From Cyanobacteria bacterium UBA5018 (GTDB taxonomy: Bacteria > Cyanobacteriota > Cyanobacteriia > PCC-6307 > Cyanobiaceae), in NCBI GenBank assembly GCA_002396505.1, contig DGYA01000005.1, forward strand, positions 1 to 12,861: a stretch of DNA of 12,861 nt. Direction: 5' to 3'. A program made the translations under genes and the position numbers. The notes beneath the pieces are model-generated. The model was not told the DNA's origin. It made no database searches and saw only the letters and a list, made by a program, of their open reading frames with translations. Each line of letters starts with the position of its first letter. Within the stretch, counting starts at the first letter, position 1. Of this stretch, positions 1-6,703 are shown piece after piece.

Positions 1-2
1 AG

Positions 3-656
3 GCCCGCAGCGCCCGGGAGCAGGCCCGCTGGGAGGTGACTGTGGTCAGCTGGCTGGCCTCTGTGCGGGCCGGTGGTGGCGCCGCTGGGGGCCTGGCGGT
101 GCTGCTGGATGGCCCCCAGGGCGCCTCGGCCACCGCCGAGCGGCTGGGGGTATCGCTGTTGCGGGCCCCCACCTGGCCGGATCCCGGCGCCGACAACGGC
201 TGGCAACGGCTGCGACTGGCCCTGATGCCCTATCGCGGACCCTGGAGCCAGGCCGGCCTGACCAGCGAGGCGCTGCGGCTGCGGGAACCGCTGTGGCTGC
301 GCCCGGCCAGCTGCTTGGCCCGCCATGCCAAAGGTATTGATGAAGCTGATAAACCCCTGGGGCAGTGCCTGCGTCAGGGTCTGCCGCCGCTGCCGCCGGG
401 GGTGGTGCTGATCGGTTTGCGTCCCGATCCCGAGGGGCCAGTGCTGAGCGTGCAAAACCTCACCCCCTGCCGGCGGCATTGGCATCCCGGCCCCCGCTGG
501 CGCCTGGCTGAACAACTCGATGGCTTGGACCAGCGCCTGCCTGAACGGGTCTCCCCTGATCAAGGCCAGGGCTGTCAAAAAAATGCCCCCCCGCAGGGGG
601 GCGGCTGGTTGGCGCCCTGGCAGCTGGGTTTCTGGCGGCTGGCTCAGTCGTCGTGA
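3..656 (+). CDS. Unrecognised protein, 5'-truncated by the window edge
   Basis: The reading frame is open from the first bases of the window (no stop upstream of a possible GTG at 36) to a TGA at 654-656. The gene therefore probably begins outside the window. The visible part is about 217 residues, rich in Leu, Gly, Pro, Arg and Trp. It has GC-rich third codon positions like its neighbours, no obvious membrane segment and no motif I can assign. Its last 13 bases overlap the 3' end of psbN on the other strand. The psbN terminator hairpin lies inside its last 30 or so codons, so the C-terminal tail is encoded by a structured sequence and is unlikely to be conserved. It is probably a real gene, but I do not recognise the family; a frameshift in the C/G homopolymers near 586-601 cannot be excluded. 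Confidence 0.5.
   Translation, partial: ARSAREQARWEVTVVSWLASVRAGGGAAGGLAVLLDGPQGASATAERLGVSLLRAPTWPDPGADNGWQRLRLALMPYRGPWSQAGLTSEALRLREPLWLRPASCLARHAKGIDEADKPLGQCLRQGLPPLPPGVVLIGLRPDPEGPVLSVQNLTPCRRHWHPGPRWRLAEQLDGLDQRLPERVSPDQGQGCQKNAPPQGGGWLAPWQLGFWRLAQSS
577..602 (-). terminator. Rho-independent terminator of psbN
   Basis: Read on the minus strand, a run of six C, a short loop (TGCG) and a G run form a strong GC hairpin, followed by GCA and seven T (plus-strand A run 577-583). It lies about 40 bases past the psbN stop. There is no T run on the other side, so it should stop only psbN-direction transcription. It sits within the coding frame of the convergent gene. Confidence 0.75.
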
Positions 657-787
657 TCGTCGAAGGGATCCGAGAGGGCCTTGGAGGGGGCTCCGAAAGC
701 CGTGTAAACCCCGTAGCCGGTGAGGGCCAGCAGCACCGCCAACACGGCGATGGCCACCGTTAGGGCCGGTGAAGAGCTGGTTTCCAT
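644..787 (-). CDS. psbN: PsbN, photosystem II assembly factor
   Basis: A 47-residue protein starting METSSSPALT and ending in an acidic tail (DPFDDHDD). It has one hydrophobic segment (about residues 8-30) followed by the conserved GVYTAFG region. These are the hallmarks of PsbN, a one-span thylakoid protein that is needed for photosystem II assembly or repair and is not a stable subunit. The length matches the family (43-47 residues). It is transcribed divergently from psbH, the usual cyanobacterial arrangement, with about 300 bases between the starts. Its 3' end overlaps the convergent unrecognised gene by 13 bases, and a terminator follows at 577-602. Confidence 0.95.
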   Translation of the reverse strand: METSSSPALTVAIAVLAVLLALTGYGVYTAFGAPSKALSDPFDDHDD

Positions 788-1088
788 GGGTTGAAAAGCG
801 GGGGTGGGCTGGACTGGCTTACGGGTTGTGGCTTGCGGGTTGCGCTGAACTTGAGCCTGATCCCTGGGCTGGGCTGGAGCCTGGAATTCGCCTGGCTGGG
901 GCCCGGTAAGGGGCTTCTTTGGCGGGCTAGCAAGCCTGGGGATGAGGGGCTAGGAAGACCTGGGCGCCAGGGGTTTTAGGCGTCGAGGTGGTGCCAGTGC
1001 ATCACAACTGGCGTCAAGCCGCCCCGGTGGGTGGCCGGGACCTTTACAGTACCCAGAACGATTGCTAGTGCGAGAGGCTCAAGCTGCC
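788..1088. other. Divergent psbN-psbH intergenic region
   Basis: Roughly 300 bases without a convincing gene; the short frames here have no recognisable product. The part nearest psbN is G/T-rich on the plus strand and contains an imperfect 14-base direct repeat (816-829 and 830-843, 12 of 14 identical). A weak -10-like TACAGT (1045-1050) and a purine-rich GAGAGG (1072-1077) precede psbH, but no matching -35 is visible. I could not place a psbN promoter. Confidence 0.6.
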
Positions 1089-1289
1089 ATGGCTCAACGC
1101 ACCCCTCTGGGAAACCTGCTGCGTCCACTCAACTCCGAATACGGGAAGGTCGTCCCAGGCTGGGGCACCACCCCGGTTATGGGGCTGTTCATGGCCCTGT
1201 TCCTGGTGTTCCTGCTGGTGATCCTGCAGCTCTACAACAAGTCGCTGCTGCTTGAGGGCATCACCGTCAACTGGAACGGCATCGGTTGA
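1089..1289 (+). CDS. psbH: PsbH, photosystem II 10 kDa phosphoprotein
   Basis: A 66-residue protein. It begins MAQRTPLGNLLRPLNSEYGK, then PGWGTTPVMG and a single membrane span (about residues 30-50, VMGLFMALFLVFLLVILQLY), then a short tail. This matches cyanobacterial PsbH along its whole length. PsbH is a small thylakoid subunit of the photosystem II core beside CP47, involved in quinone-site function and dimer stability. An earlier in-frame ATG at 1062 would add residues absent from the family; the ATG at 1089 gives the family N-terminus and has GAGAGG 11 bases upstream. It is divergent from psbN and followed by tatA. Confidence 0.97.
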   Translation: MAQRTPLGNLLRPLNSEYGKVVPGWGTTPVMGLFMALFLVFLLVILQLYNKSLLLEGITVNWNGIG

Positions 1290-1300
1290 TCCCTCCATCT

Positions 1301-1343
1301 TTGGGGATTCCACTACAAGTGATTGCACGGTTGGGGATTCCAC
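1301..1343 (+). repeat. 13-base direct repeat, two copies 30 bases apart
   Basis: TTGGGGATTCCAC occurs at 1301-1313 and again at 1331-1343, exactly identical, in the 85-base spacer between psbH and tatA. The period of 30 bases is close to three helical turns. There is no T run, so it is not an obvious terminator. Confidence 0.85.
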
Positions 1344-1374
1344 CATTGCTGGCTGAGCTGCGGGGCAGAGGTTC

Positions 1375-1803
1375 ATGAACTTTTTTGGTATCGGCTTGCC
1401 GGAACTGGCGGTGATCGCCGCCATTGGCTTGCTTGTGTTCGGCCCCAAGCGTCTGCCCGAGCTGGGTAAGACCTTGGGCCGCACCCTCAAGGGCTTTCAA
1501 TCCGCCTCCAGCGAGTTCGAGCGCGAGTTCCGTGCCTCCCTGGTCACGCCAGATCTAGACCCAGAAGACGAGCGCTATCTGGCCCAGGCAGCTGCCCCTG
1601 TTGTCCAGCCGGCTCCTTTGGCCCAGCCAACGGCTATTGCCCAGCCCACTTCTGTTGACCAGGCAACTTCTGTGGCCCAGGTACCTGCCCCTGTCGCCGA
1701 TCCCCAGCTGGTTCAATCGCCTGCGGTTGCCAGCGCAGATCTGTCTGGCTCGGCTGATCCAGCGGTCGCCTTGCCCGCGGTCGCAGTATCTCCCCTGGCT
1801 TGA
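1375..1803 (+). CDS. tatA: TatA-type twin-arginine translocase subunit
   Basis: A 142-residue protein. The N-terminus (MNFFGIGLPELAVIAAIGLL) is a short membrane helix with Glu10, followed by the FGP hinge (22-24), the LPELGK amphipathic helix (27-45) and SSEFEREF. This is closest in pattern to plant Tha4 and cyanobacterial TatA rather than to Hcf106/TatB. TatA oligomers form the pore of the Sec-independent pathway that moves folded proteins across thylakoid and plasma membranes. The C-terminal half (about residues 65-142) is a low-complexity Ala/Pro/Gln/Val/Thr tail with AQPT/DQAT-like repeats and is probably disordered; it is longer than in a minimal TatA. AGAGG lies only 3 bases before the ATG. 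The pth gene begins 4 bases after its stop, suggesting co-transcription. Confidence 0.92.
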   Translation: MNFFGIGLPELAVIAAIGLLVFGPKRLPELGKTLGRTLKGFQSASSEFEREFRASLVTPDLDPEDERYLAQAAAPVVQPAPLAQPTAIAQPTSVDQATSVAQVPAPVADPQLVQSPAVASADLSGSADPAVALPAVAVSPLA

Positions 1804-1807
1804 GCTG

Positions 1808-2416
1808 GTGGCTTTAAAGCTGGTGGTCGGCCTGGGAAATCCTGGCCCGAAGTATGCCGGCACCCGTCACAACGTGGGCTTCATGGCCCTGGAGAAGCTG
1901 CTGGGAGATGCCGGCGGTGGTTTTCGCTCCCAGGCCAAACTGCACGGTCTGGTGGCGGAGCTGGGCGAGGGGCCTGCTCGGCTGCGCCTGCTGATGCCGC
2001 AGACCTACATGAATGACAGCGGCCGCTCGATTCGAGCGGCGCTCGATTGGTTTGGCTTTAGTCCAGAGGAGCTGTTGGTGGTGGTAGACGACATGGACCT
2101 CCCCCTGGGCAGGTTGCGGCTGCGGCTGAGCGGCAGTGCTGGAGGTCACAATGGCCTGCGCAGCACCATTAGCCATCTGGGTAGCCAGGAGTTTGCTCGG
2201 CTGCGCATCGGCATCGGTGCGCCAGCGGAAAATCCCGCCGAACGCAAGCAGCGCACCGTGGGCCACGTGCTGGGCCGCTTCTCGCCGGCCGAACAGCCGG
2301 CGCTAGCTGCCGTGCTCACGGAGGTGGCGGCTGGCATCGCATTGATCCAACGCCTCGGCTACGAAAGGGCCGGTAACCGTCTGAACGGTTTTCAGCTGGC
2401 TGATCCGCCAGGCTGA
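1808..2416 (+). CDS. pth: Peptidyl-tRNA hydrolase
   Basis: Bacterial-type Pth releases peptides from prematurely dropped peptidyl-tRNA in the cytoplasm. From a GTG at 1808 it is 202 residues, the usual family length. Visible signatures are VVGLGNPGPKYAGTRHNVGF (Asn11, catalytic His21), QTYMNDSG (Asn69), VVDDMDLPLG (Asp95, equivalent to the catalytic-site Asp93 of the E. coli enzyme) and SAGGHNGLRS. The frame stays open far upstream through tatA, but that extension is a shadow of the tatA tail. GTG 1808 is the only plausible start near the family N-terminus and lies 4 bases after the tatA stop, so translation is probably coupled. A DUF3146 gene follows 4 bases after the stop. Confidence 0.93.
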   Translation: MALKLVVGLGNPGPKYAGTRHNVGFMALEKLLGDAGGGFRSQAKLHGLVAELGEGPARLRLLMPQTYMNDSGRSIRAALDWFGFSPEELLVVVDDMDLPLGRLRLRLSGSAGGHNGLRSTISHLGSQEFARLRIGIGAPAENPAERKQRTVGHVLGRFSPAEQPALAAVLTEVAAGIALIQRLGYERAGNRLNGFQLADPPG

Positions 2417-2420
2417 TTCG

Positions 2421-2678
2421 ATGGCCCGTCTTCCCGCCACCACGGCTCAACTGCGGGTGCTCCGCCAGAGCTTCAGCGAGCGCCTGCTGGAGGGCGAGGT
2501 GAGCGCCGGAGGCTTTCAGTGGACCTTCCGCTGGTGTTTTGCCCGGGGCCAGCTGTCGGTGGAGCCCTCCTTGGGTCGGGCCTTGATTCAAGATGCCCTA
2601 CGGCGCTTCCTGGTCAAGGTGGACTATCAGCTGGAGCCCGGCGGCGACTACGCCTTCACAGTGCGTGCCCGCTTCTGA
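2421..2678 (+). CDS. DUF3146 family protein
   Basis: An 85-residue protein that I recognise as the cyanobacteria-restricted DUF3146 family. It has a basic N-terminus (LPATTAQLRVLRQSFSERLL), a GEVSAGGF segment, the conserved LSVEPSLGRALIQDALRRFL and a C-terminal YQLEPGGDYAFTVRARF. There is no signal peptide or membrane segment. The function is unknown. It starts 4 bases after pth and is probably in the same transcript (tatA-pth-DUF3146). Its last 31 bases overlap the 3' end of the convergent YqgF/RuvX-like gene. Confidence 0.85.
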   Translation: MARLPATTAQLRVLRQSFSERLLEGEVSAGGFQWTFRWCFARGQLSVEPSLGRALIQDALRRFLVKVDYQLEPGGDYAFTVRARF

Positions 2679-3148
2679 GCGAGCCGCTGTTTGCCCTGGT
2701 TTAGGGCCTGCAACAGCTGGGCTTCCAGGCCCTGGTCCCGATCGAGGCGGCTCCCCAACCACCGCTCCAGCAGCAGTTGGGCAGCCAGGTCGTCCAGGGG
2801 CCTCGGGGGCAGTCGCAGCCCGGGCGGCAGCAGCAGCCGCCAGCCCCTGGCCGGCTGCAGTTGCCAGTAGCGGTGGCGGGCGGCCAGGGTGCTGCCCGCC
2901 TCGTTCACCTGGCTGACGGTCAATCCCAGGCGCCGCAGCTGCCGGGGCCAGGAGCCACTGCCGGTGCCGTCGCCCAGCACCACCCCCTCCAGGCCATCGG
3001 CTCGCCAGGCGGTAAGCCGTTCCAGGCATTGATCAGCCGGTGCGATCAGCGCCGCCATCACAAAACTGCGGCTGTCATCGCAGCGCACCAGGCCGCATTT
3101 ACTCCGACCTGGATCCAGGGCCGCCCAGCGACCGCCGTTGCTGGTCAT
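2648..3148 (-). CDS. YqgF/RuvX-like RNase H-fold nuclease-like protein
   Basis: A 166-residue protein beginning with the strand-turn motif RWAALDPGRSKCGLV, as in RuvX/YqgF proteins (Holliday-junction-resolvase-like, RNase H fold). Acidic residues that would complete the catalytic site are present: Asp12 in the first strand, Glu83 in VNEAGSTLAAR, and Asp119/Asp120 in PLDDLAAQLLL. The classical family member processes the 5' end of pre-16S rRNA. This is a diverged relative whose substrate I cannot state, and it may be a second paralogue rather than RuvX itself. Its ATG overlaps the stop of the upstream DUF3084 gene by 4 bases (3145-3148), which points to translational coupling. Its 3' end overlaps DUF3146 convergently. 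Confidence 0.8.
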   Translation of the reverse strand: MTSNGGRWAALDPGRSKCGLVRCDDSRSFVMAALIAPADQCLERLTAWRADGLEGVVLGDGTGSGSWPRQLRRLGLTVSQVNEAGSTLAARHRYWQLQPARGWRLLLPPGLRLPPRPLDDLAAQLLLERWLGSRLDRDQGLEAQLLQALNQGKQRLAQKRARTVKA

Positions 3149-4353
3149 GGGCGTTGCAGCGATTTGACAGGCCGATTCAGCTGCAGCCAGCGCAATTCCA
3201 CCCCGATCGGATCGGGGGTTTCCGCATCGCGCAGGGCCACTGCCTCCAGGTTGGCCAGCTCGCCGGCGGGCCGATCGGCGAGGGCCCGCGCCAGCTGATT
3301 GAAGGCGGCGGCGTCGAATTGCAAGCCGTCGCTGATCGTGCCCAGCCGTTGGGCCTTGGCGTAGGCGGCCGCCATCAGCAGGTTGAGGCGCCGGGCGATC
3401 CCCTCCGGGTTGCGTAGATCCGCCTCGATGATCGTGCTGGCCAGGCCCTCGCCGCCTCTCACCACAACCCGGTTGGGACGCAGGTCTGGGAAGGCAAGCA
3501 CCTGCTTCTCGCCGCGCAGCACGTTGGCGGCCGAGAGGATGCTCACCACCCAGCTGCCGGGCTTGCTGAGCAGCTCCTCCAATTTGGCGATATCGCTGCG
3601 GGGCACCAGCAGGATCTGGCGGTTGGCGGGCTGGCCGGGCAGGGTGCGCTGGAAGGCCATGCGGTTGGCCTGCTGCAGCAGGGCATCGATCACCGGTCGA
3701 GCCTCCCCGGGGCGTTCCAGCTTCACTTTGGCCCTGGCCAGGGGCTGGCCGCTGGCGATCACCACATCGCCACGGCGCAGGGCCACCATGTTGGCCTCCA
3801 GCTGGCGCAGTTCGCTGGCGCCGGCCTCGATGCGCCTTTGCACCTGAGCTAAGGCGAGCTTGTTGCGGCGGATGTCGGCATCGCGATTCACCACCTCCTG
3901 GCTGAGCCGATCCCGCTCGGAGGCAAGTTGGTTGCGCTCAGCCTCCAGCTGGTTGCGCTGGGCCTGTAGGGGCGCCAGATCACGCCGCAGGCTGGCGGTG
4001 CGCCGCTGGGCTTGCTGCAGTAGCTGCTGGGCTTGGCGCCGTCCAGCGGCAGCGCTGGCCAGCTCCGCCCTGGTGCGGGCCAGGGCGGAGCGGCTGGCCT
4101 GGAGCCGGGCCTGAATTTGATCGAGCTCAAACAGTCCCACCCGCAGCTGTTGGCTCACCAGCAGCATCAGGCCCAGGGATACGGCGCTGATCATGCTGCC
4201 GGTGAGCACCGTGATCAGCACGGCGGTGTGGCGAGGGCGCAGCTTGAACAGGCTCAGCCTGGCCTTGCCCACCAAACTGCCAAGCCGGTCGCCGAGGGTG
4301 GAGAGCAGTCCCCCAAGCACCAGGAGCGCCAGGATCAGTAGCCAGCCCGACAC
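3145..4353 (-). CDS. DUF3084 membrane-anchored coiled-coil protein
   Basis: About 402 residues. Two hydrophobic segments lie near the N-terminus (about residues 4-21 and 44-67). A long Gln/Arg/Glu/Ala-rich coiled coil follows (about 76-192, with heptad-like NQLEAERNQLASERDRLSQE), then a globular C-terminal region of about 200 residues. I recognise this as the cyanobacterial DUF3084 family; its biochemical role is unknown. It probably sits in the plasma or thylakoid membrane with the coiled coil on one face. Two GTG codons are adjacent at the start (4356 and 4353). GGAG is 3 bases from the first and 6 from the second, so 4353 is preferred. It follows ntcA by about 115 bases and overlaps the next gene by 4 bases. 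Confidence 0.88.
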   Translation of the reverse strand: MSGWLLILALLVLGGLLSTLGDRLGSLVGKARLSLFKLRPRHTAVLITVLTGSMISAVSLGLMLLVSQQLRVGLFELDQIQARLQASRSALARTRAELASAAAGRRQAQQLLQQAQRRTASLRRDLAPLQAQRNQLEAERNQLASERDRLSQEVVNRDADIRRNKLALAQVQRRIEAGASELRQLEANMVALRRGDVVIASGQPLARAKVKLERPGEARPVIDALLQQANRMAFQRTLPGQPANRQILLVPRSDIAKLEELLSKPGSWVVSILSAANVLRGEKQVLAFPDLRPNRVVVRGGEGLASTIIEADLRNPEGIARRLNLLMAAAYAKAQRLGTISDGLQFDAAAFNQLARALADRPAGELANLEAVALRDAETPDPIGVELRWLQLNRPVKSLQRP

Positions 4354-4467
4354 CACTAGCTCCAGCGAGCTTCAGTATCTCTCAAGATCCCCCAGGCCGA
4401 TCCTGCTGGTGATGCTGCGGCTGCTGATGCGGCTGCGGCTCTGCTTGGCGCGTTTTCGCTGGCCGGC

Positions 4468-5208
4468 TCAGCTGAAGCGCTTGGCAAGGGCGATGGGGTC
4501 GAACACGGTGATCTTCTTGCGATCGATGGTCACCAGTCCTTCGATGCGCAGATCCCCCAGCAGCCGGGTAATCGTGACGCGGGTGGAGCCGATGGCTTCG
4601 GCAATGGCCTGGTGGGAGAGCCTCAGGTCAATGGTGATTCCATCACTACTGGGTACGCCAAAATCGCGGCAAAGTACTAACAAAAAGCTCACCAGTCGCG
4701 AACTCATGTCGCGATGGGTAAGCGTTTCGATCATGGTTTCGGTTTGCAGGATACGAGACGAAAGCCCCTGCAGCAACAGCAGACCCATACTGGCATCCTG
4801 CTCAATCGCCTTGCGCACCGAGGTGGCTGGAGCAGTCACCATCTCCACCCTGGTGAAGGCAATGGCGTGATAAAAGCGGTCAGATCGCTGACCCGTAAGC
4901 AGGGATAATACGCCAAATAAACTATTCTCACGTAGTAGGGCCACCGTGATTTCCTCGCCGCTCTCGTAAACGCGCGACAGGCGCACGGCGCCGCGGCGCA
5001 ACAGATAAACCTTCTCGGCCGGATCGCCGGGAAAGAAGATTGTCTTACTCCGCTCCACCGTCTCCACGGTGCTGCCACTGAGGCTGCGAATCACTTCTTG
5101 AAGGGTGATCGCTCCAGCAACACCAGATCCGATGCCAGTGATCGACCCCGGAGCGCCAGTGGAGGGCGTCGATGCGGTTCGGCTGAAGCCGCTGGTAGCG
5201 CCGACCAT
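4468..5208 (-). CDS. ntcA: NtcA, global nitrogen transcription regulator (CRP family)
   Basis: A 246-residue CRP/FNR-family regulator from ATG 5208. A variable Ser/Gly-rich N-terminus (about 30 residues) is followed by a cyclic-nucleotide-type beta-roll (ERSKTIFFPGDPAEKVYLLRR, then the YESGEEITVALLRENSLFG region), a long dimerisation helix (LLLLQGLSSRILQTETMIETL) and a C-terminal helix-turn-helix (LSHQAIAEAIGSTRVTITRL). NtcA senses 2-oxoglutarate and, with PipX, activates nitrogen-assimilation genes by binding GTA-N8-TAC. A GTG at 5214 is also in frame, but the predicted transcript start (near 5223) lies too close to it, favouring the ATG. The promoter at 5230-5271 carries an NtcA-like box. 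A GCAGCC-rich low-complexity spacer separates it from the DUF3084 gene. Confidence 0.96.
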   Translation of the reverse strand: MVGATSGFSRTASTPSTGAPGSITGIGSGVAGAITLQEVIRSLSGSTVETVERSKTIFFPGDPAEKVYLLRRGAVRLSRVYESGEEITVALLRENSLFGVLSLLTGQRSDRFYHAIAFTRVEMVTAPATSVRKAIEQDASMGLLLLQGLSSRILQTETMIETLTHRDMSSRLVSFLLVLCRDFGVPSSDGITIDLRLSHQAIAEAIGSTRVTITRLLGDLRIEGLVTIDRKKITVFDPIALAKRFS

Positions 5209-5229
5209 GGCCACGGGGCGGTTTAAAGG

Positions 5230-5271
5230 AAGCTAGGGAGCGGTTCTGGTGCTTCAAGTAGCAAAGCACAC
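5230..5271 (-). promoter_or_regulatory. Putative NtcA-activated promoter of ntcA
   Basis: On the minus strand GTG-TGCTTTGC-TAC (5271-5258) is followed after exactly 22 bases by TAGCTT (5235-5230). The established NtcA class II promoter is GTA-N8-TAC, then 20-24 bases, then TAN3T. Only one of the six conserved box bases differs (GTG for GTA), and the -10 fits TAN3T. The expected transcript start is about 15 bases before the ATG at 5208. This is inferred from pattern and spacing only. Confidence 0.6.
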
Positions 5272-5378
5272 AGTTTGCGCTGCGGCCCTGCTTTTGGCCT
5301 TGACCGCAACAGGGTTGTTGGTATGTCTGTTCCCACCAGGGATGGTGTGCGGCCCTGGCCCACGGGACCCGATGCCGC

Positions 5379-5384
5379 TACATT
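5379..5384 (+). promoter_or_regulatory. Possible -10 element for the cobO-like/dcd pair
   Basis: TACATT matches TANNNT and lies about 16-22 bases before the candidate starts at 5400/5406. No convincing -35 is visible upstream. It is the only reasonable -10 in this short divergent spacer on the plus strand. Confidence 0.3.
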
Positions 5385-5399
5385 CAGTCTTGAGCCCGG

Positions 5400-6023
5400 A
5401 TGCCCATGACCGCCAGTCTTGCCCGCACCTCTGGCAGCCCGGCCGGTTCAGGTCTGCCGCCTGCAGCTATCTCCCCTCGCCATTCCCCCCGGCTGGCGCC
5501 TGCAGCTGCCAACCGGGGCGGGCCACTTCCACGCCTGCAAGCCTTGCCAGAGGGAATGCTGCAGGTGCACACCGCCCCGTTTCGGGGCAGCTTCGGCGGT
5601 GTGTTTAGCCAGGCGCTGCGCACCGCTGGCTTGGGCAGTCGCGTGCTGGTGAGTCAATTCCTCAAGGGAGGAGTGGATCAAGGGGTGGAGGCCAGCCTGT
5701 GGTTGTGCGGGCGGCTGCAGTGGCTGCGTCCGGCCGTGGCCGCCTGCCTGGAGCAGCCCGCCTGGGAGGCTGGCGAGGCGGCCACGGCCGTAGCCGAGGT
5801 GTGGAACTTCAGCCGCGAACAGTTACTTAGCGGCGCCGTAGATCTGATGGTTCTTGATGAGTTGGGCCTGGCGATCGAGCTTGGCTATGTGGCCCTAGAT
5901 GAGGTGGTGGCCAGCCTGGAGCGGCGACCGGCCCATCTAGACGTGATGCTCACCGGCCCCAGCATGCCCGCCGTGCTGATGGCCATGGCCGACCAGGTGA
6001 CCCAGTTACGTCGAGGTCTCTGA
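5400..6023 (+). CDS. CobO/BtuR-like P-loop protein with degenerate nucleotide-binding loop
   Basis: A 207-residue protein (205 from the alternative ATG at 5406). After a Pro/Ala/Ser-rich, probably disordered N-terminus of about 50 residues, the body follows the cob(I)yrinic acid a,c-diamide adenosyltransferase pattern. It has GMLQVHTAPFRGSFG at the P-loop position (52-66), LGSRVLVSQFLKGG (78-91), the Walker B-like DLMVLDELGLAIELGY (148-163) and DVMLTGPSMPAVLMAMADQV (181-200), which parallels the CobO C-terminal motif. The Walker A Lys-Thr/Ser is missing: the loop reads PFRGSFGG instead of a GKGKT-type sequence. ATP binding and adenosyltransferase activity are therefore doubtful. Its TGA shares one base with the dcd start, so the two are translationally coupled. 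A related but divergent role is possible. Confidence 0.78.
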   Translation: MPMTASLARTSGSPAGSGLPPAAISPRHSPRLAPAAANRGGPLPRLQALPEGMLQVHTAPFRGSFGGVFSQALRTAGLGSRVLVSQFLKGGVDQGVEASLWLCGRLQWLRPAVAACLEQPAWEAGEAATAVAEVWNFSREQLLSGAVDLMVLDELGLAIELGYVALDEVVASLERRPAHLDVMLTGPSMPAVLMAMADQVTQLRRGL

Positions 6024-6616
6024 TGCTCAAGAACGACCGCTGGATTAACGAACAGGCCAAGGCTGGCATGCTGCAGCCCTTCCAGTCCAATTTAGTGCGC
6101 CATCTCGAACCTGAGCAGGCGGCCCAGCCGGTGCTCAGCTATGGCTGCTCCTCCTATGGCTACGACCTGCGCCTATCACCCAAGGAATTCCTGATCTTTC
6201 GTCATATTCCAGGCACGGTGATGAACCCGAAGCGGTTTAATCCGGCCAACCTAGATCCAGCACCTTTACATCAGGATGAAGATGGTGCGTTCTTCATCCT
6301 TCCCGCCCATAGCTATGGCCTAGGGGTGGCCCTGGAGAAGTTGCGGGTGCCGCCGACGATCACCGTGATCTGCCTGGGCAAGAGCACCTATGCCAGGCTG
6401 GGAATCATCGTGAACACCACCCCTGCCGAGGCGAGCTGGGAAGGCCATCTCACCCTGGAATTCAGCAATTCCTCCGGAGCTGATTGTCGTATTTATGCCA
6501 ACGAAGGGATCTGTCAACTGCTCTTTTTTGAAGGCGATCCCTGCGAGACCACCTATCAAGATCGCGCTGGCAAGTATCAGCACCAGCCTGAACGGGTGAC
6601 CCTGGCCCGGGTGTAA
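6023..6616 (+). CDS. dcd: dCTP deaminase
   Basis: A 197-residue cytoplasmic enzyme of the dCTP deaminase/dUTPase superfamily. It converts dCTP to dUTP, the precursor of dTTP via dUTPase and thymidylate synthase. Visible signatures are SYGCSSYGYDLRLSP (39-53), GKSTYARLGIIVNTTPAE (119-136, Ser121 and Arg125 corresponding to the E. coli Ser111/Arg115 region), EGHLTLEFSNSS (140-151, with catalytic-type Glu146) and NEGICQLLFF (160-169). The length is close to the bacterial norm of about 190. The ATG overlaps the last base of the preceding stop (TGATG), so expression is coupled to the CobO-like gene. No T-run terminator follows; instead a long inverted repeat begins 23 bases downstream. Confidence 0.94.
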   Translation: MLKNDRWINEQAKAGMLQPFQSNLVRHLEPEQAAQPVLSYGCSSYGYDLRLSPKEFLIFRHIPGTVMNPKRFNPANLDPAPLHQDEDGAFFILPAHSYGLGVALEKLRVPPTITVICLGKSTYARLGIIVNTTPAEASWEGHLTLEFSNSSGADCRIYANEGICQLLFFEGDPCETTYQDRAGKYQHQPERVTLARV

Positions 6617-6639
6617 CCGTTCACTCCAGCTCCAGCTCG

Positions 6640-6703
6640 CTCCCCTGGCTCGCCGGCTAGCTCGGTCGACCTCCAGGCAGTGGCCAAGCAGAAGCCAGGG
6701 GAG
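6640..6703. repeat. Perfect 11-base inverted repeat, 42-base loop
   Basis: CTCCCCTGGCT (6640-6650) pairs exactly with AGCCAGGGGAG (6693-6703). It lies between dcd and the first hli gene and has no T run after it. It could be a factor-independent processing or stability hairpin at the dcd mRNA end, or part of the hli upstream region. Confidence 0.8.

Noticed and set aside
791..979. Small plus-strand ORF between psbN and psbH
   Set aside because: No ribosome site, no recognisable product, and Gly/Leu/Trp-rich composition expected from G/T-rich non-coding DNA.
1601..1807. N-terminal extension of pth
   Set aside because: The upstream part reads the tatA tail in another frame; Pth homologues begin just before VVGLGNPG, so the GTG at 1808 is preferred.
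6640..6703. Rho-independent terminator for dcd
   Set aside because: The 11-base stem has a 42-base loop and is followed by TAATGCTG, not by a T run.
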